A stretch of DNA of 64,000 nucleotides from UBA5543 sp964464965. Its GTDB lineage: Bacteria; Bacteroidota; Bacteroidia; Chitinophagales; Chitinophagaceae. Numbering within the stretch: the first letter of the stretch is position 1; each line of letters starts with the position of its first letter. The notes below the pieces were generated by a model, which saw nothing but the letters and a program-made list of their open reading frames with translations, did not search any database and was not told the DNA's origin. The stretch is taken from NCBI GenBank assembly GCA_964464965.1, contig CAYXHM010000003.1:186001-250000 (forward strand), read 5' to 3'. This document shows positions 43,549-50,816 of this stretch, piece after piece. Made by a program: the position numbers and the translations under genes.

Positions 43549-43995
43549 CTACGCCAGCAACCTTTTTACGGTTTCTGATATGGTTTTACCATCGGCTTTT
43601 CCGGCCAGTTGTTTTGATGCCACACCCATTACCTTACCCATGTCTGCGGCAGATGCTGCACCTACCTGTGTAATGATAGCTTTTATAGCTTTGTCCAGTT
43701 CTTCCTGCGTATATGGTTTAGGCAAGAAGCGTTCCAGTATCGCCAATTCTTCCTCTTCTTTTACAGCAAGGTCGGCCCTGTTTTGCTGTTTGAATATATC
43801 CAGCGAGTCGCGGCGCTGTTTAGCCATTTTTTGTAATAGCTTCATTTCATCCGCTTCTGTCATCTCTGCATTGCTGCCTGAGGTCTTTTCTATAAGTATA
43901 GCAGACTTGATAGCCCGAAGCGTGCGCAATTCAGCCTCGTTTTTGGCTTTCATAGCAGTCTTTATTTCTTCCATTACTTTTTCTTCGAGTGACAT
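43549..43995 (-). CDS. GatB/YqeY domain protein
   Basis: The protein has 148 aa and is helical throughout. It matches the YqeY family: MSLEEKVMEEIKTAMKAKNEAELRTLR at the start, the middle KQRRDSLDIFKQQNR, and the C-terminal QVGAASAADMGKVMG and GKTISETVKRLL. The domain is the tRNA-binding tail of the GatB amidotransferase as a stand-alone protein. Its role is unclear, possibly tRNA binding. Part of the ybeY-gldC-cvpA operon. Confidence 0.92.
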   Translation of the reverse strand: MSLEEKVMEEIKTAMKAKNEAELRTLRAIKSAILIEKTSGSNAEMTEADEMKLLQKMAKQRRDSLDIFKQQNRADLAVKEEEELAILERFLPKPYTQEELDKAIKAIITQVGAASAADMGKVMGVASKQLAGKADGKTISETVKRLLA

Positions 43996-44031
43996 ATGTT
44001 CTTGTTTTTAAAAAGTGGCTTATTTATAAGG

Positions 44032-44403
44032 CTATAATAAGGTAGGATCCTGGTTATTCTGTTCTTGTTTTTCCAATGCTTCAGATGCTTTTTTCAAAAA
44101 GTCTTTAGCAAATTCCTTCAATTCATTAGCCAGCTCCTGGTTTTTTGTAGCACGGGCAAAAGTATCTGCCATGCCATATAACGTCTGGTAGTAAAAGTCG
44201 TTCATTTCATCTACCATCATCTTTTTCGTCCACAGGTCTATGCGCAGGGCCGATTTTTCATTACCATCCCACAGGCCCAGTAGCATAGCCTTAGCTTCCT
44301 GCAGGCCATCTATACCACCATCGGGTGCGTTCCATTCTATTTTGTCTGGCATCTTGTCGCCGTCCAGCTCTACCTGGATATTGATATTTGATTTTCTTGT
44401 CAT
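44032..44403 (-). CDS. gldC: Gliding motility protein GldC
   Basis: The protein has 123 aa, with the GldC features KIEWNAPDGGIDGLQEAKAMLLGLWD and LRIDLWTKKMMVDEMNDFYYQTLYGMADTFARAT. GldC is a small cytoplasmic protein needed for or supporting gliding in Flavobacterium, with no assigned biochemical activity. It is in an operon with RNA and translation genes (RluA-type, YbeY, YqeY), not with gldB or T9SS genes. Confidence 0.92.
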   Translation of the reverse strand: MTRKSNINIQVELDGDKMPDKIEWNAPDGGIDGLQEAKAMLLGLWDGNEKSALRIDLWTKKMMVDEMNDFYYQTLYGMADTFARATKNQELANELKEFAKDFLKKASEALEKQEQNNQDPTLL

Positions 44404-44451
44404 TGTTATAAACGTTCTGGTATAATGAATGTAAAAGTAAATATTACTGTG

Positions 44452-45174
44452 TTATGCAGGTTTAGTCCATTTATTTAACTGGCTTACACAGGCTGCTATG
44501 TCTTTGGGCAGAGGTGCTTCTGCAACTATCTCTTTACCATCGGGTGCTGTAAACACCAGTTTGTATGCGTGCAGTGCCAGCCTGTTCAGCAATGGTTTTT
44601 CTTCTTCATCCCGTGGGGCGTTGTATTTCTTTTTAATGCCCGACAAGAGGAACGGTTTGCCATCGCCATACAACTCATCGCATACTATGGGATGGCCTAT
44701 AGATTGCATGTGCACCCTTATCTGGTGGGTGCGCCCTGTGTATATCCTGAACTCTGCCAGCGAATACAAAGGCCATTGTTCTATTGCTTTATAATCGGTT
44801 TTAGATGCTTTGCCCTTTTTGGCAATTATCATCCTGCCTTTTTTAGTAGGGTGTTCCACTATTGCCGCTTCTATTGTGCCTGATTCGGGTATCAATCTAC
44901 CGGCTACAAGGCCCATATAGTATTTCTCTACTTTATGTTCCTGGAAGATGTTAGACATATACTTGTGTGTTTCTTCGTCTTTAGCAAAACAAATTACTCC
45001 ACTTGTGCCCCTGTCCAGCCGGTGCACTACGTACATTTTATGGGCATATTTTGTTTCCAGTATATGGTTGAGCGATGGTAGCGATGTATCAAACCGGTCA
45101 GGAATAACCAACACGCCCGCGGGTTTATTGACAATTACCAGTTTATCATCTTCATATATAATATCAATCTTCAT
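44452..45174 (-). CDS. RluA-family 23S rRNA/tRNA pseudouridine synthase
   Basis: The protein has 240 aa. It has the RluA motif HRLDRGTSGV with the catalytic Asp, and AGRTHQIRVHM near the C-terminus. No N-terminal S4 domain is present, giving a short RluA/RluC-like enzyme. The target uridines are unknown. I start at ATG 45172-45174; the frame from 45198 would overlap ybeY. Operon with ybeY upstream and gldC downstream. Confidence 0.94.
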   Translation of the reverse strand: MKIDIIYEDDKLVIVNKPAGVLVIPDRFDTSLPSLNHILETKYAHKMYVVHRLDRGTSGVICFAKDEETHKYMSNIFQEHKVEKYYMGLVAGRLIPESGTIEAAIVEHPTKKGRMIIAKKGKASKTDYKAIEQWPLYSLAEFRIYTGRTHQIRVHMQSIGHPIVCDELYGDGKPFLLSGIKKKYNAPRDEEEKPLLNRLALHAYKLVFTAPDGKEIVAEAPLPKDIAACVSQLNKWTKPA

Positions 45175-45178
45175 GTTC

Positions 45179-45607
45179 CTATTTAAAATATAATTCAAGG
45201 CATTTGTCTTCCATTTCGCGCATCAGCTTTTTTTCTGTGGCAGATTTATCTTTGTAGCCGCATAGGTGCAATGCACCATGAAATATTACGCGGTGCAGCT
45301 CATTGTTGTAAGATACCCCAAACTTTACAGCGTTTTCGGCCACACGCTCTATACTGATGTAGATTTCTCCTGCCATGCTACCTGCTTCCGAACCCAGGTC
45401 GAAAGTTATAATATCTGTATATGTATCATGGTCAAGAAACTGCAGGTTCATCTTCAGCAGGTAGTCATCATTACAAAAAATATAAGTAAGATTTACATTT
45501 TCTGTCTTTTCCCGGTACTTTTTTACAATATCGTCCAGGAAGGCAGATAGCTTTCTTTTATCTTTTAATCCCGATTTTACTTCCTGCTCATAAAATTTAG
45601 CCGGCAT
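45179..45607 (-). CDS. ybeY: Endoribonuclease YbeY
   Basis: The protein has 142 aa. YbeY processes the 16S rRNA 3' end and acts in rRNA quality control. The zinc motif reads HGALHLCGYKDK: two His are present, while the third ligand of the usual HxxxHxxxxxH is Asp. I recall GYKDK-type variants in Bacteroidota, so this is likely lineage-typical. It is the first gene of the six-gene minus-strand operon and is divergent from feoA. Confidence 0.93.
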   Translation of the reverse strand: MPAKFYEQEVKSGLKDKRKLSAFLDDIVKKYREKTENVNLTYIFCNDDYLLKMNLQFLDHDTYTDIITFDLGSEAGSMAGEIYISIERVAENAVKFGVSYNNELHRVIFHGALHLCGYKDKSATEKKLMREMEDKCLELYFK

Positions 45608-45647
45608 ACTTATAATTTCAGCAAATGTCGGTAAAGTTTTTTACCCA

Positions 45648-45655
45648 TACATTTG
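45648..45655 (+). promoter_or_regulatory. feoA promoter -7 box TACATTTG
   Basis: The box fits TAnnTTTG, 23 bases before ATG 45679, and supports this start over an upstream ATG at 45625 that lies before the box. Confidence 0.5.
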
Positions 45656-45678
45656 TAAAAATAATAGCACCATATTGT

Positions 45679-45927
45679 ATGACTACTGCCCCGGTTAAAA
45701 GTATCAGGCTTACGCAACTGAAAAAGGGGCAAAAGGCTGTAATTCAACATCATGAAGATACGGACTTCAGGCTGACCCTGATGGAAATGGGCTGCGTACC
45801 GGGAGAAGCTGTATGGATACAGATGGTAGCTCCGCTGGGAGACCCCATTGCGATACAGATAGCAGGCTACCACCTGAGCATACGTAAAGAAGATGCCCAA
45901 AGTATATGGGTTGTACCGCTGGGATAG
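45679..45927 (+). CDS. feoA: FeoA-like ferrous iron transport accessory protein
   Basis: The protein has 82 aa with the SH3-like FeoA fold: SIRLTQLKKGQKAVIQH, then RLTLMEMGCVPGEAVWIQMVAPLGDPIAIQIAGYHLSIRKEDAQSIWV. FeoA is a small cytoplasmic protein that supports the FeoB ferrous iron permease. FeoB is not in this window, so the gene is solitary here. I chose ATG 45679 because the promoter box excludes the longer frame. Confidence 0.9.
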   Translation: MTTAPVKSIRLTQLKKGQKAVIQHHEDTDFRLTLMEMGCVPGEAVWIQMVAPLGDPIAIQIAGYHLSIRKEDAQSIWVVPLG

Positions 45928-45986
45928 TTATGTATTAAGCAATAAACAATTTATAGTTCCCTGTTTCAGCCCTAATTGTTTTCAAC

Positions 45987-45994
45987 TACTTTTG
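45987..45994 (+). promoter_or_regulatory. nadD promoter -7 box TACTTTTG, leaderless geometry
   Basis: The box ends only four bases before ATG 45999, so transcription should start at or next to the start codon. Confidence 0.55.
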
Positions 45995-45998
45995 CCCT

Positions 45999-46568
45999 AT
46001 GCACATCGGATTGTTTTTCGGCAGTTTTAACCCGATACATACAGGCCATCTTATTGTCGCCAATCATATTATCGAACATACTGAGATAGACAAACTCTGG
46101 TTTGTGGTATCTCCCCACAATCCTTTGAAAGACTCGCACAGTTTGCTTAACGAATACGACAGGCTGCACCTGGTTCGGCTTGGTATAGAGGATAACCCAA
46201 AATTCAGGGCGAGCAATATTGAATTTCAACTGGCAAAGCCATCTTACACCATAGACACACTAACACACCTGGCAGAAAAATTTCCATTGGAAAAATTTTC
46301 AGTTATTATGGGTTCGGATAGTTTCCAGAATATACACAGGTGGAAGAATTTTGAATTCCTGGTAAAGAACTACCCGATAATAATATATATGCGGCCCGGC
46401 TATGAAATAATGGAAACTCATGGCGCGGACCTAACCATTATGAATGCTCCTTTACTGTCTATATCCTCCACATTTATACGTACCCAGGTAAAAGAGAAAA
46501 AATCTATCCGCTACCTGGTGCCAGACGCCGTACGTAATTATATAGAGGAGAGCAACTACTTTAAATAG
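45999..46568 (+). CDS. nadD: Nicotinate-nucleotide adenylyltransferase
   Basis: The protein has 189 aa. It adenylates nicotinate mononucleotide to deamido-NAD in NAD synthesis. Motifs: GLFFGSFNPIHTGHL with the nucleotidyltransferase HxGH, VVSPHNPLK, MGSDSFQNIHRWKN and ISSTFIRT. Monocistronic, with the promoter box almost touching the start. Confidence 0.96.
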   Translation: MHIGLFFGSFNPIHTGHLIVANHIIEHTEIDKLWFVVSPHNPLKDSHSLLNEYDRLHLVRLGIEDNPKFRASNIEFQLAKPSYTIDTLTHLAEKFPLEKFSVIMGSDSFQNIHRWKNFEFLVKNYPIIIYMRPGYEIMETHGADLTIMNAPLLSISSTFIRTQVKEKKSIRYLVPDAVRNYIEESNYFK

Positions 46569-46688
46569 ATCATCTTTTGCATGGTTTGTGAAATAATTGT
46601 AATCTCCGGTTTGTGATGAACAATATGTTATTGAACGTGTTATAGTGCTGTAAAAGCAGTAAATTTATAACAGTAAAAACTAATAATT

Positions 46689-46904
46689 ATGGCAAACACA
46701 GGAAAAATTGTAGCGACCTTATTGATAGGCGCAGCCGTAGGTGCGGCAGTGGGTTATGTACTGGCCACAGACGATAAGAAGCGCCAGGAAGATCTTGACA
46801 AAATAAAAGACCAGGTAACCAGCTGGACTGATAAAATTAAAAGCAAAGCGGAGCAGTTTAAGAAAAAAGCACAAGACGTAGAGTCTGAAATTTACAACGC
46901 TTAA
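46689..46904 (+). CDS. YtxH-domain small membrane protein
   Basis: The protein has 71 aa. A Gly/Ala-rich membrane helix (LLIGAAVGAAVGYVLATDD, about 11-29) is followed by a charged helical tail (KDQVTSWTDKIKSKAEQFKKKAQDVE). This matches YtxH/YqjD-like membrane-anchored helical proteins induced by general stress. First of three closely spaced genes. Confidence 0.85.
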   Translation: MANTGKIVATLLIGAAVGAAVGYVLATDDKKRQEDLDKIKDQVTSWTDKIKSKAEQFKKKAQDVESEIYNA

Positions 46905-46932
46905 TCATTAATCATTCAACCCCCTTTCTACA

Positions 46933-47283
46933 ATGATCGGTAAACTTATAGAAAAAGTAATGAAATACTTCCAGGCAAGACTGGATGTATTGAAACTGAC
47001 TATTGTAGAACGAATAGCGGTGGTAATGGGCTTTTTCCTGCTCATGGTTTTGAGCATGATGCTTACTTTAGCCTTTCTTGTATTTTTAGGTATGGGTCTG
47101 GGTGAGTACCTCGGGGAGGTTACAGGTCATATTTACCAGGGTTATCTGATAGTTGCCGGTATTTATTTGCTGGTATTGGGGCTGATTATGATGTTTAAAC
47201 GCAATGTCAAAAGGTGGTTTGCAGGCTTGTTTATCAGCCTGCTGACTACCGATGATGACGATGACGATGATAAGAAGGCTTAA
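46933..47283 (+). CDS. Phage-holin-X/YqjE-like membrane protein
   Basis: The protein has 116 aa with two membrane segments (about 28-55 and 75-93), a short N-terminal amphipathic part and an acidic C-terminus (DDDDDDDKK). It resembles the holin-X/YqjE family (PF07332), which despite its name is a chromosomal family not tied to phage. It is 28 bases after the YtxH gene. Confidence 0.82.
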   Translation: MIGKLIEKVMKYFQARLDVLKLTIVERIAVVMGFFLLMVLSMMLTLAFLVFLGMGLGEYLGEVTGHIYQGYLIVAGIYLLVLGLIMMFKRNVKRWFAGLFISLLTTDDDDDDDKKA

Positions 47284-47294
47284 AAATTATATCC

Positions 47295-47699
47295 ATGATC
47301 AAGCTATACGACAAAAAGCTTACCAACCTGAAAGAACTGAAGCAGGAAATAGCTTTGAAAAGAGTGGAGGCCGATACTTCTTTTGATAACCTGCTGAGCA
47401 CAAATAGTACCCCAAAATATGCTACAGCCACAGGCGAACAGGTAGATGATACTTCTATCGACTGGTCTGCAATGATAGGCACCGGGCTGGATTTCATTAC
47501 ATCTAAAGGCACAGTTAATAAAATGATGGCTCTTGCCGTACCTGCAATGAAACTGGTAGGCTCAAAAATGGAGAAGGACATGCTGAAGTCTATAGGTAAA
47601 GAGTTTATAACCGGTTATGCCAAATGGAAAGGCATAGAGTTGGGCTTTAAACTGGTATCCCGCATGGTACGTTCCAAAATCAATAAAAAAGACGATTAG
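47295..47699 (+). CDS. Unknown protein of the YtxH/YqjE-like cluster
   Basis: The protein has 134 aa with no strong membrane segment except a hydrophobic patch around 80-95 (VNKMMALAVPAMKLVG). It begins with a charged helix (LYDKKLTNLKELKQEIALKRVE). It starts 11 bases after the holin-X-like gene. Its stop codon overlaps that of the converging universal stress gene. It holds the position of YqjK in the E. coli yqjD-yqjE-yqjK group; no sequence relationship is claimed. Confidence 0.7.
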   Translation: MIKLYDKKLTNLKELKQEIALKRVEADTSFDNLLSTNSTPKYATATGEQVDDTSIDWSAMIGTGLDFITSKGTVNKMMALAVPAMKLVGSKMEKDMLKSIGKEFITGYAKWKGIELGFKLVSRMVRSKINKKDD

Positions 47700-48514
47700 T
47701 TTTTTTCATGCAGGGCTAAAATAGGCACCGCTGCGTTACGTACTATTTCCTTAGTCTGGCTTTTATGGAAAAGACTTTCAAAAAATGTGTGTTTATGCGG
47801 CACTACTATCAACCAGTCTATTTCATTGGTTGTAACAAACGCCTGTAGCGCTTTATCTATATCACCCTCACCTAAATAATGATATTCAGGAGATGCATCT
47901 TTGATGGATTCATAAAGGTGTTTTAGCTCAAAAGAAATCTCATCTGAGCCCCTGTGCTGATCAACGTTTATAACATGTAACTCTCCGCCAGTGTGAGATA
48001 CCAGTTGTACAAGGTCTTTTGCGGGCAACCATTCTGTAACATTCTTAAAATCGCAGGCGAAAGCTATTTTTTCCACCTTTTTATATGAATAGGCTGCTGG
48101 TATAGCCAGCACAGGGCAAGATATGTGTCTTAACGTACTAAGGAGATTACTGCCCAGCCAAAAGCTGCTCTCATCATTACTGCTGTTGCCTACCACAACC
48201 ATCCAAGGGTTTTGCTCAGCCACCATTTCTTTCAGATTGTCTGTAATGTCCCCATACATGATACTGCTGCTGATATTCAGGCCAGGGAATGTTGATCTTA
48301 ATTTATCTGTAAGTTTATGCATTTGCGCAGATGCCAGATTTTTCTCCTCTTCAATAGATATGACCGGCATGGGGTTTTCATGAAAAATGACCGGAATGAT
48401 ATAAGAATGTACTACTGTAACAGGTGCATTAAAGTGCGTGGCCAGGTTACAAGCGTATTCGGCAGCATTGGTAGCTATATCAGAAAAGTCGGTAGCAATA
48501 ATTATAGAGCGCAT
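47696..48514 (-). CDS. Universal stress protein with two UspA domains
   Basis: The protein has 272 aa: two tandem UspA domains (about 1-145 and 150-272). The first begins SIIIATDFSDIATNAAEYACNLA and includes VVVGNSSNDESSFWLGSNLL; the second ends with WLIVVPHKHTFFESLFHKSQTKEIVRNAAVPILAL. The ATP-binding loop in the first domain is incomplete, so nucleotide binding is uncertain. It faces the YtxH trio with overlapping stop codons. Confidence 0.92.
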   Translation of the reverse strand: MRSIIIATDFSDIATNAAEYACNLATHFNAPVTVVHSYIIPVIFHENPMPVISIEEEKNLASAQMHKLTDKLRSTFPGLNISSSIMYGDITDNLKEMVAEQNPWMVVVGNSSNDESSFWLGSNLLSTLRHISCPVLAIPAAYSYKKVEKIAFACDFKNVTEWLPAKDLVQLVSHTGGELHVINVDQHRGSDEISFELKHLYESIKDASPEYHYLGEGDIDKALQAFVTTNEIDWLIVVPHKHTFFESLFHKSQTKEIVRNAAVPILALHEKN

Positions 48515-48606
48515 ATAAACGGTTTCTACCGAAAAATTACGGAAAAAACAGGAATAGCCCGTTTATGCTATAGAATTATAACAGTATGTTAATTGAAAAT
48601 GGCTTA

Positions 48607-49341
48607 TTATTTCGAAGACCTGGAGAAAGTCTTCGCAAAAACCTGGAAAAAAGTACTGAAGATAATAATGATATCCCTTGAAATACTGCGGTGTTTCAGG
48701 TAATACACATCCCACTGTATACGTTTGCGCAATTCTCGTTCAACATTTATTTCACCTATAAAGCCCTTTATCTGGGCCATACCTGTCATGCCAGGTATAG
48801 CCTCATGCCTGAGGTTATAATAAGGTATAAACTGTGAATAGTATCGTGTGTGATACAGCATGTGCGGGCGTGGGCCTACTATAGACATATCACCCAGCAG
48901 TACATTAAAAAACTGAGCAGTTTCGTCCAGGTGGGTCGCTCTTAAAAATTTGCCTACCCTGGTTATACGCTTGTCGTTTGCTGTTGCCTGTTTAAGGTCA
49001 GCATCAGCATTTACCCGCATAGTCCTGAATTTGAAACAATCGAACTCAATGCCTTTATAACCCGTACGTTTCTGAATGAAGAAAACCGGGCCTTTAGATG
49101 ATAATTTGATAAGCAATGCTATTATAGGGTATAGCCAGGACATTACAAGCAATATAAATGTCATAGAAATAAGGATATCCATAACCCTTTTCACTGCAGC
49201 ATAGTAGGGTGATGGTTGATAAACCATGTACCTGTGGTTAATTTCGCGAAACATCTCGCGCATCTCCGTTATCTCCGACTGTGGTGCCGCAGACCTGGAT
49301 GGTTGAGTATGGGGTAACTTTATCACGAAAGATTGTTCCAT
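48607..49341 (-). CDS. Undecaprenyl-phosphate sugar phosphotransferase (WbaP/WcaJ C-terminal type)
   Basis: The protein has 244 aa, one membrane segment (about 68-95) and the bacterial sugar transferase domain: FFIQKRTGYKGIEFDCFKFRTMR, VGKFLRATHLDETAQFFNVLLGDMSIVGPRPHM and PGMTGMAQIKGF. It transfers a sugar 1-phosphate to undecaprenyl phosphate to begin a polysaccharide repeat unit. It is the short single-pass form, and begins the polysaccharide locus. Which sugar is moved cannot be deduced. Confidence 0.93.
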   Translation of the reverse strand: MEQSFVIKLPHTQPSRSAAPQSEITEMREMFREINHRYMVYQPSPYYAAVKRVMDILISMTFILLVMSWLYPIIALLIKLSSKGPVFFIQKRTGYKGIEFDCFKFRTMRVNADADLKQATANDKRITRVGKFLRATHLDETAQFFNVLLGDMSIVGPRPHMLYHTRYYSQFIPYYNLRHEAIPGMTGMAQIKGFIGEINVERELRKRIQWDVYYLKHRSISRDIIIIFSTFFQVFAKTFSRSSK

Positions 49342-49444
49342 TATTGCTATTCCTTTTCTTTACTATTCCTTGCACGGTACTATAGCAAAAACCGTGTCAG
49401 AAATTTATAAAAAACGGAAATTGTTCAAAAAAATCATGATTTAA

Positions 49445-50755
49445 TCATATTAATTTATGTCTAAACTCTTTTGAACTGTAATACATGTTCCAAAATATAG
49501 AGGAAATTAGTATGTAAAAAAATATTCCTGCCTGAGTTTGCAATACAGCTTCCTGCATCATAAATATGATAGATGTAATATGAAATACCATAAATGGCTG
49601 GTAGGGAATAACTTTGTGTATGTAGAAAAAGGGTAATACAACTATGCACATAAGAGCAATAAAACCAGGTATGCCAATCATAACCATAGTTTGGATATAC
49701 ATATTGTGAAGATTTGCATTGTAAAAGGCTGGTCTTTTAGTAATATCTTTATTATCAATATCTGTGACTTTGTAGTCTTTCATTTTTTGTCTTAGTATAA
49801 GATGTACATCCCCATTACCGAGGCCCGTAAACCAGACATTTCTGTCTGCTATACTTTCAAGTCCTATCCTCCATAAAAATAATCTCAGTGTCAAATTATC
49901 AAACTGCTCTTCTTTAATTCCGGTATAATCTGTTAGCCATGCAATTTCCTGGTTATTATAAATCATTTCATAATACCTGTTGCGTATAGGATTGTTGGTT
50001 GTGTCAAGCAACTTAAACAGGCTTATGATTACACCGGCAGTTACAATTAACACCACTATGCCGGTTTTAAGATTTCTAAAACTTTTCTTTATAAAATAAG
50101 GAATTATAAAGAGTAATAATAGCAATATGAACATCCTGGCTGATAGAAGCAAAAAGAAGATAAGAAGAAATATTATGAGTATATTTTTTATGTGTTTGTT
50201 TTTACCTTGGAAATTGTACTTCCAGGGCATGAAAAGCAAAAGGGAGATAGAAAAAATGGTATACCATGCTGTATAAACTGCATTGGGATCTACAATTCTT
50301 ACTAATTGGTGATAAAAAAAAGAATAGTAGTAATTTTCAGGGTACCATATAATAGCTGCGTCTATAAGACAAATGATAGCAGTAAAAGCAACCCCTGCTA
50401 TCAGCCATATGAATAACCTTTCAGTTGTTTTTCTTCTTAACCTGCCTATACCGGCGCCAATAATTAACGGCAATATGAGGTAGGCAAGTTTTGTTTTAAG
50501 GTCAAATGCAGCCTGGCCTTTATCGTCGCTGTAAAAATAACTTGCAATAAGTAGCAGGTACATAATAAACCAAGGCCATAAATTCCTGCGTTCTTTAATA
50601 TTAGTAACAGTCTGCCTATAGTCAAACTGCAAAAGCCAGAGTAAAGTAACTAATGCCAGGCATATTGAACTGAATATATACCAGGTAGGGATTGAAAAAG
50701 CGAGCAGGCACAATGCGTAATGCAATAGTGTATTTAATCTCGCAGATTTAAACAT
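49445..50755 (-). CDS. O-antigen ligase/polymerase (Wzy_C, WaaL-like) membrane protein
   Basis: The protein has 436 aa and about 10-12 membrane segments. It has the long loop of the Wzy/WaaL type (WFTGLGNGDVHLILRQ, YNANLHNMYIQTMVMIGIPG), with the conserved His followed by Asn-x-Tyr. It is either the polymerase or the ligase of the surface polysaccharide. The start is ATG 50755; a GTG at 50761 lies within the promoter box. Divergent from the flippase gene, and the coding DNA looks more AT-rich than the housekeeping genes. Confidence 0.85.
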   Translation of the reverse strand: MFKSARLNTLLHYALCLLAFSIPTWYIFSSICLALVTLLWLLQFDYRQTVTNIKERRNLWPWFIMYLLLIASYFYSDDKGQAAFDLKTKLAYLILPLIIGAGIGRLRRKTTERLFIWLIAGVAFTAIICLIDAAIIWYPENYYYSFFYHQLVRIVDPNAVYTAWYTIFSISLLLFMPWKYNFQGKNKHIKNILIIFLLIFFLLLSARMFILLLLLFIIPYFIKKSFRNLKTGIVVLIVTAGVIISLFKLLDTTNNPIRNRYYEMIYNNQEIAWLTDYTGIKEEQFDNLTLRLFLWRIGLESIADRNVWFTGLGNGDVHLILRQKMKDYKVTDIDNKDITKRPAFYNANLHNMYIQTMVMIGIPGFIALMCIVVLPFFYIHKVIPYQPFMVFHITSIIFMMQEAVLQTQAGIFFYILISSIFWNMYYSSKEFRHKLI

Positions 50756-50760
50756 AAACA

Positions 50761-50768
50761 CAAAAGTA
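50761..50768 (-). promoter_or_regulatory. Promoter box TACTTTTG, leaderless geometry (minus strand)
   Basis: On the minus strand the box is followed after five bases by ATG at 50755, so the mRNA should begin at the start codon. Faces a divergent box TAATTTTG at 50784. Confidence 0.55.
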
Positions 50769-50783
50769 GCTGAATTATATTAT

Positions 50784-50791
50784 TAATTTTG
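50784..50791 (+). promoter_or_regulatory. Promoter -7 box TAATTTTG of the polysaccharide operon
   Basis: The box fits TAnnTTTG, 26 bases before the flippase GTG start, and is divergent from the box at 50761. Confidence 0.45.
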
Positions 50792-50816
50792 ATGCCTTAG
50801 TCATAAAATAATTATA

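Noticed and set aside
46933..47283. Prophage remnant because of the holin-X similarity
   Set aside because: No other phage gene is near. The holin-X/YqjE family is chromosomal and the neighbouring genes fit an envelope stress unit.
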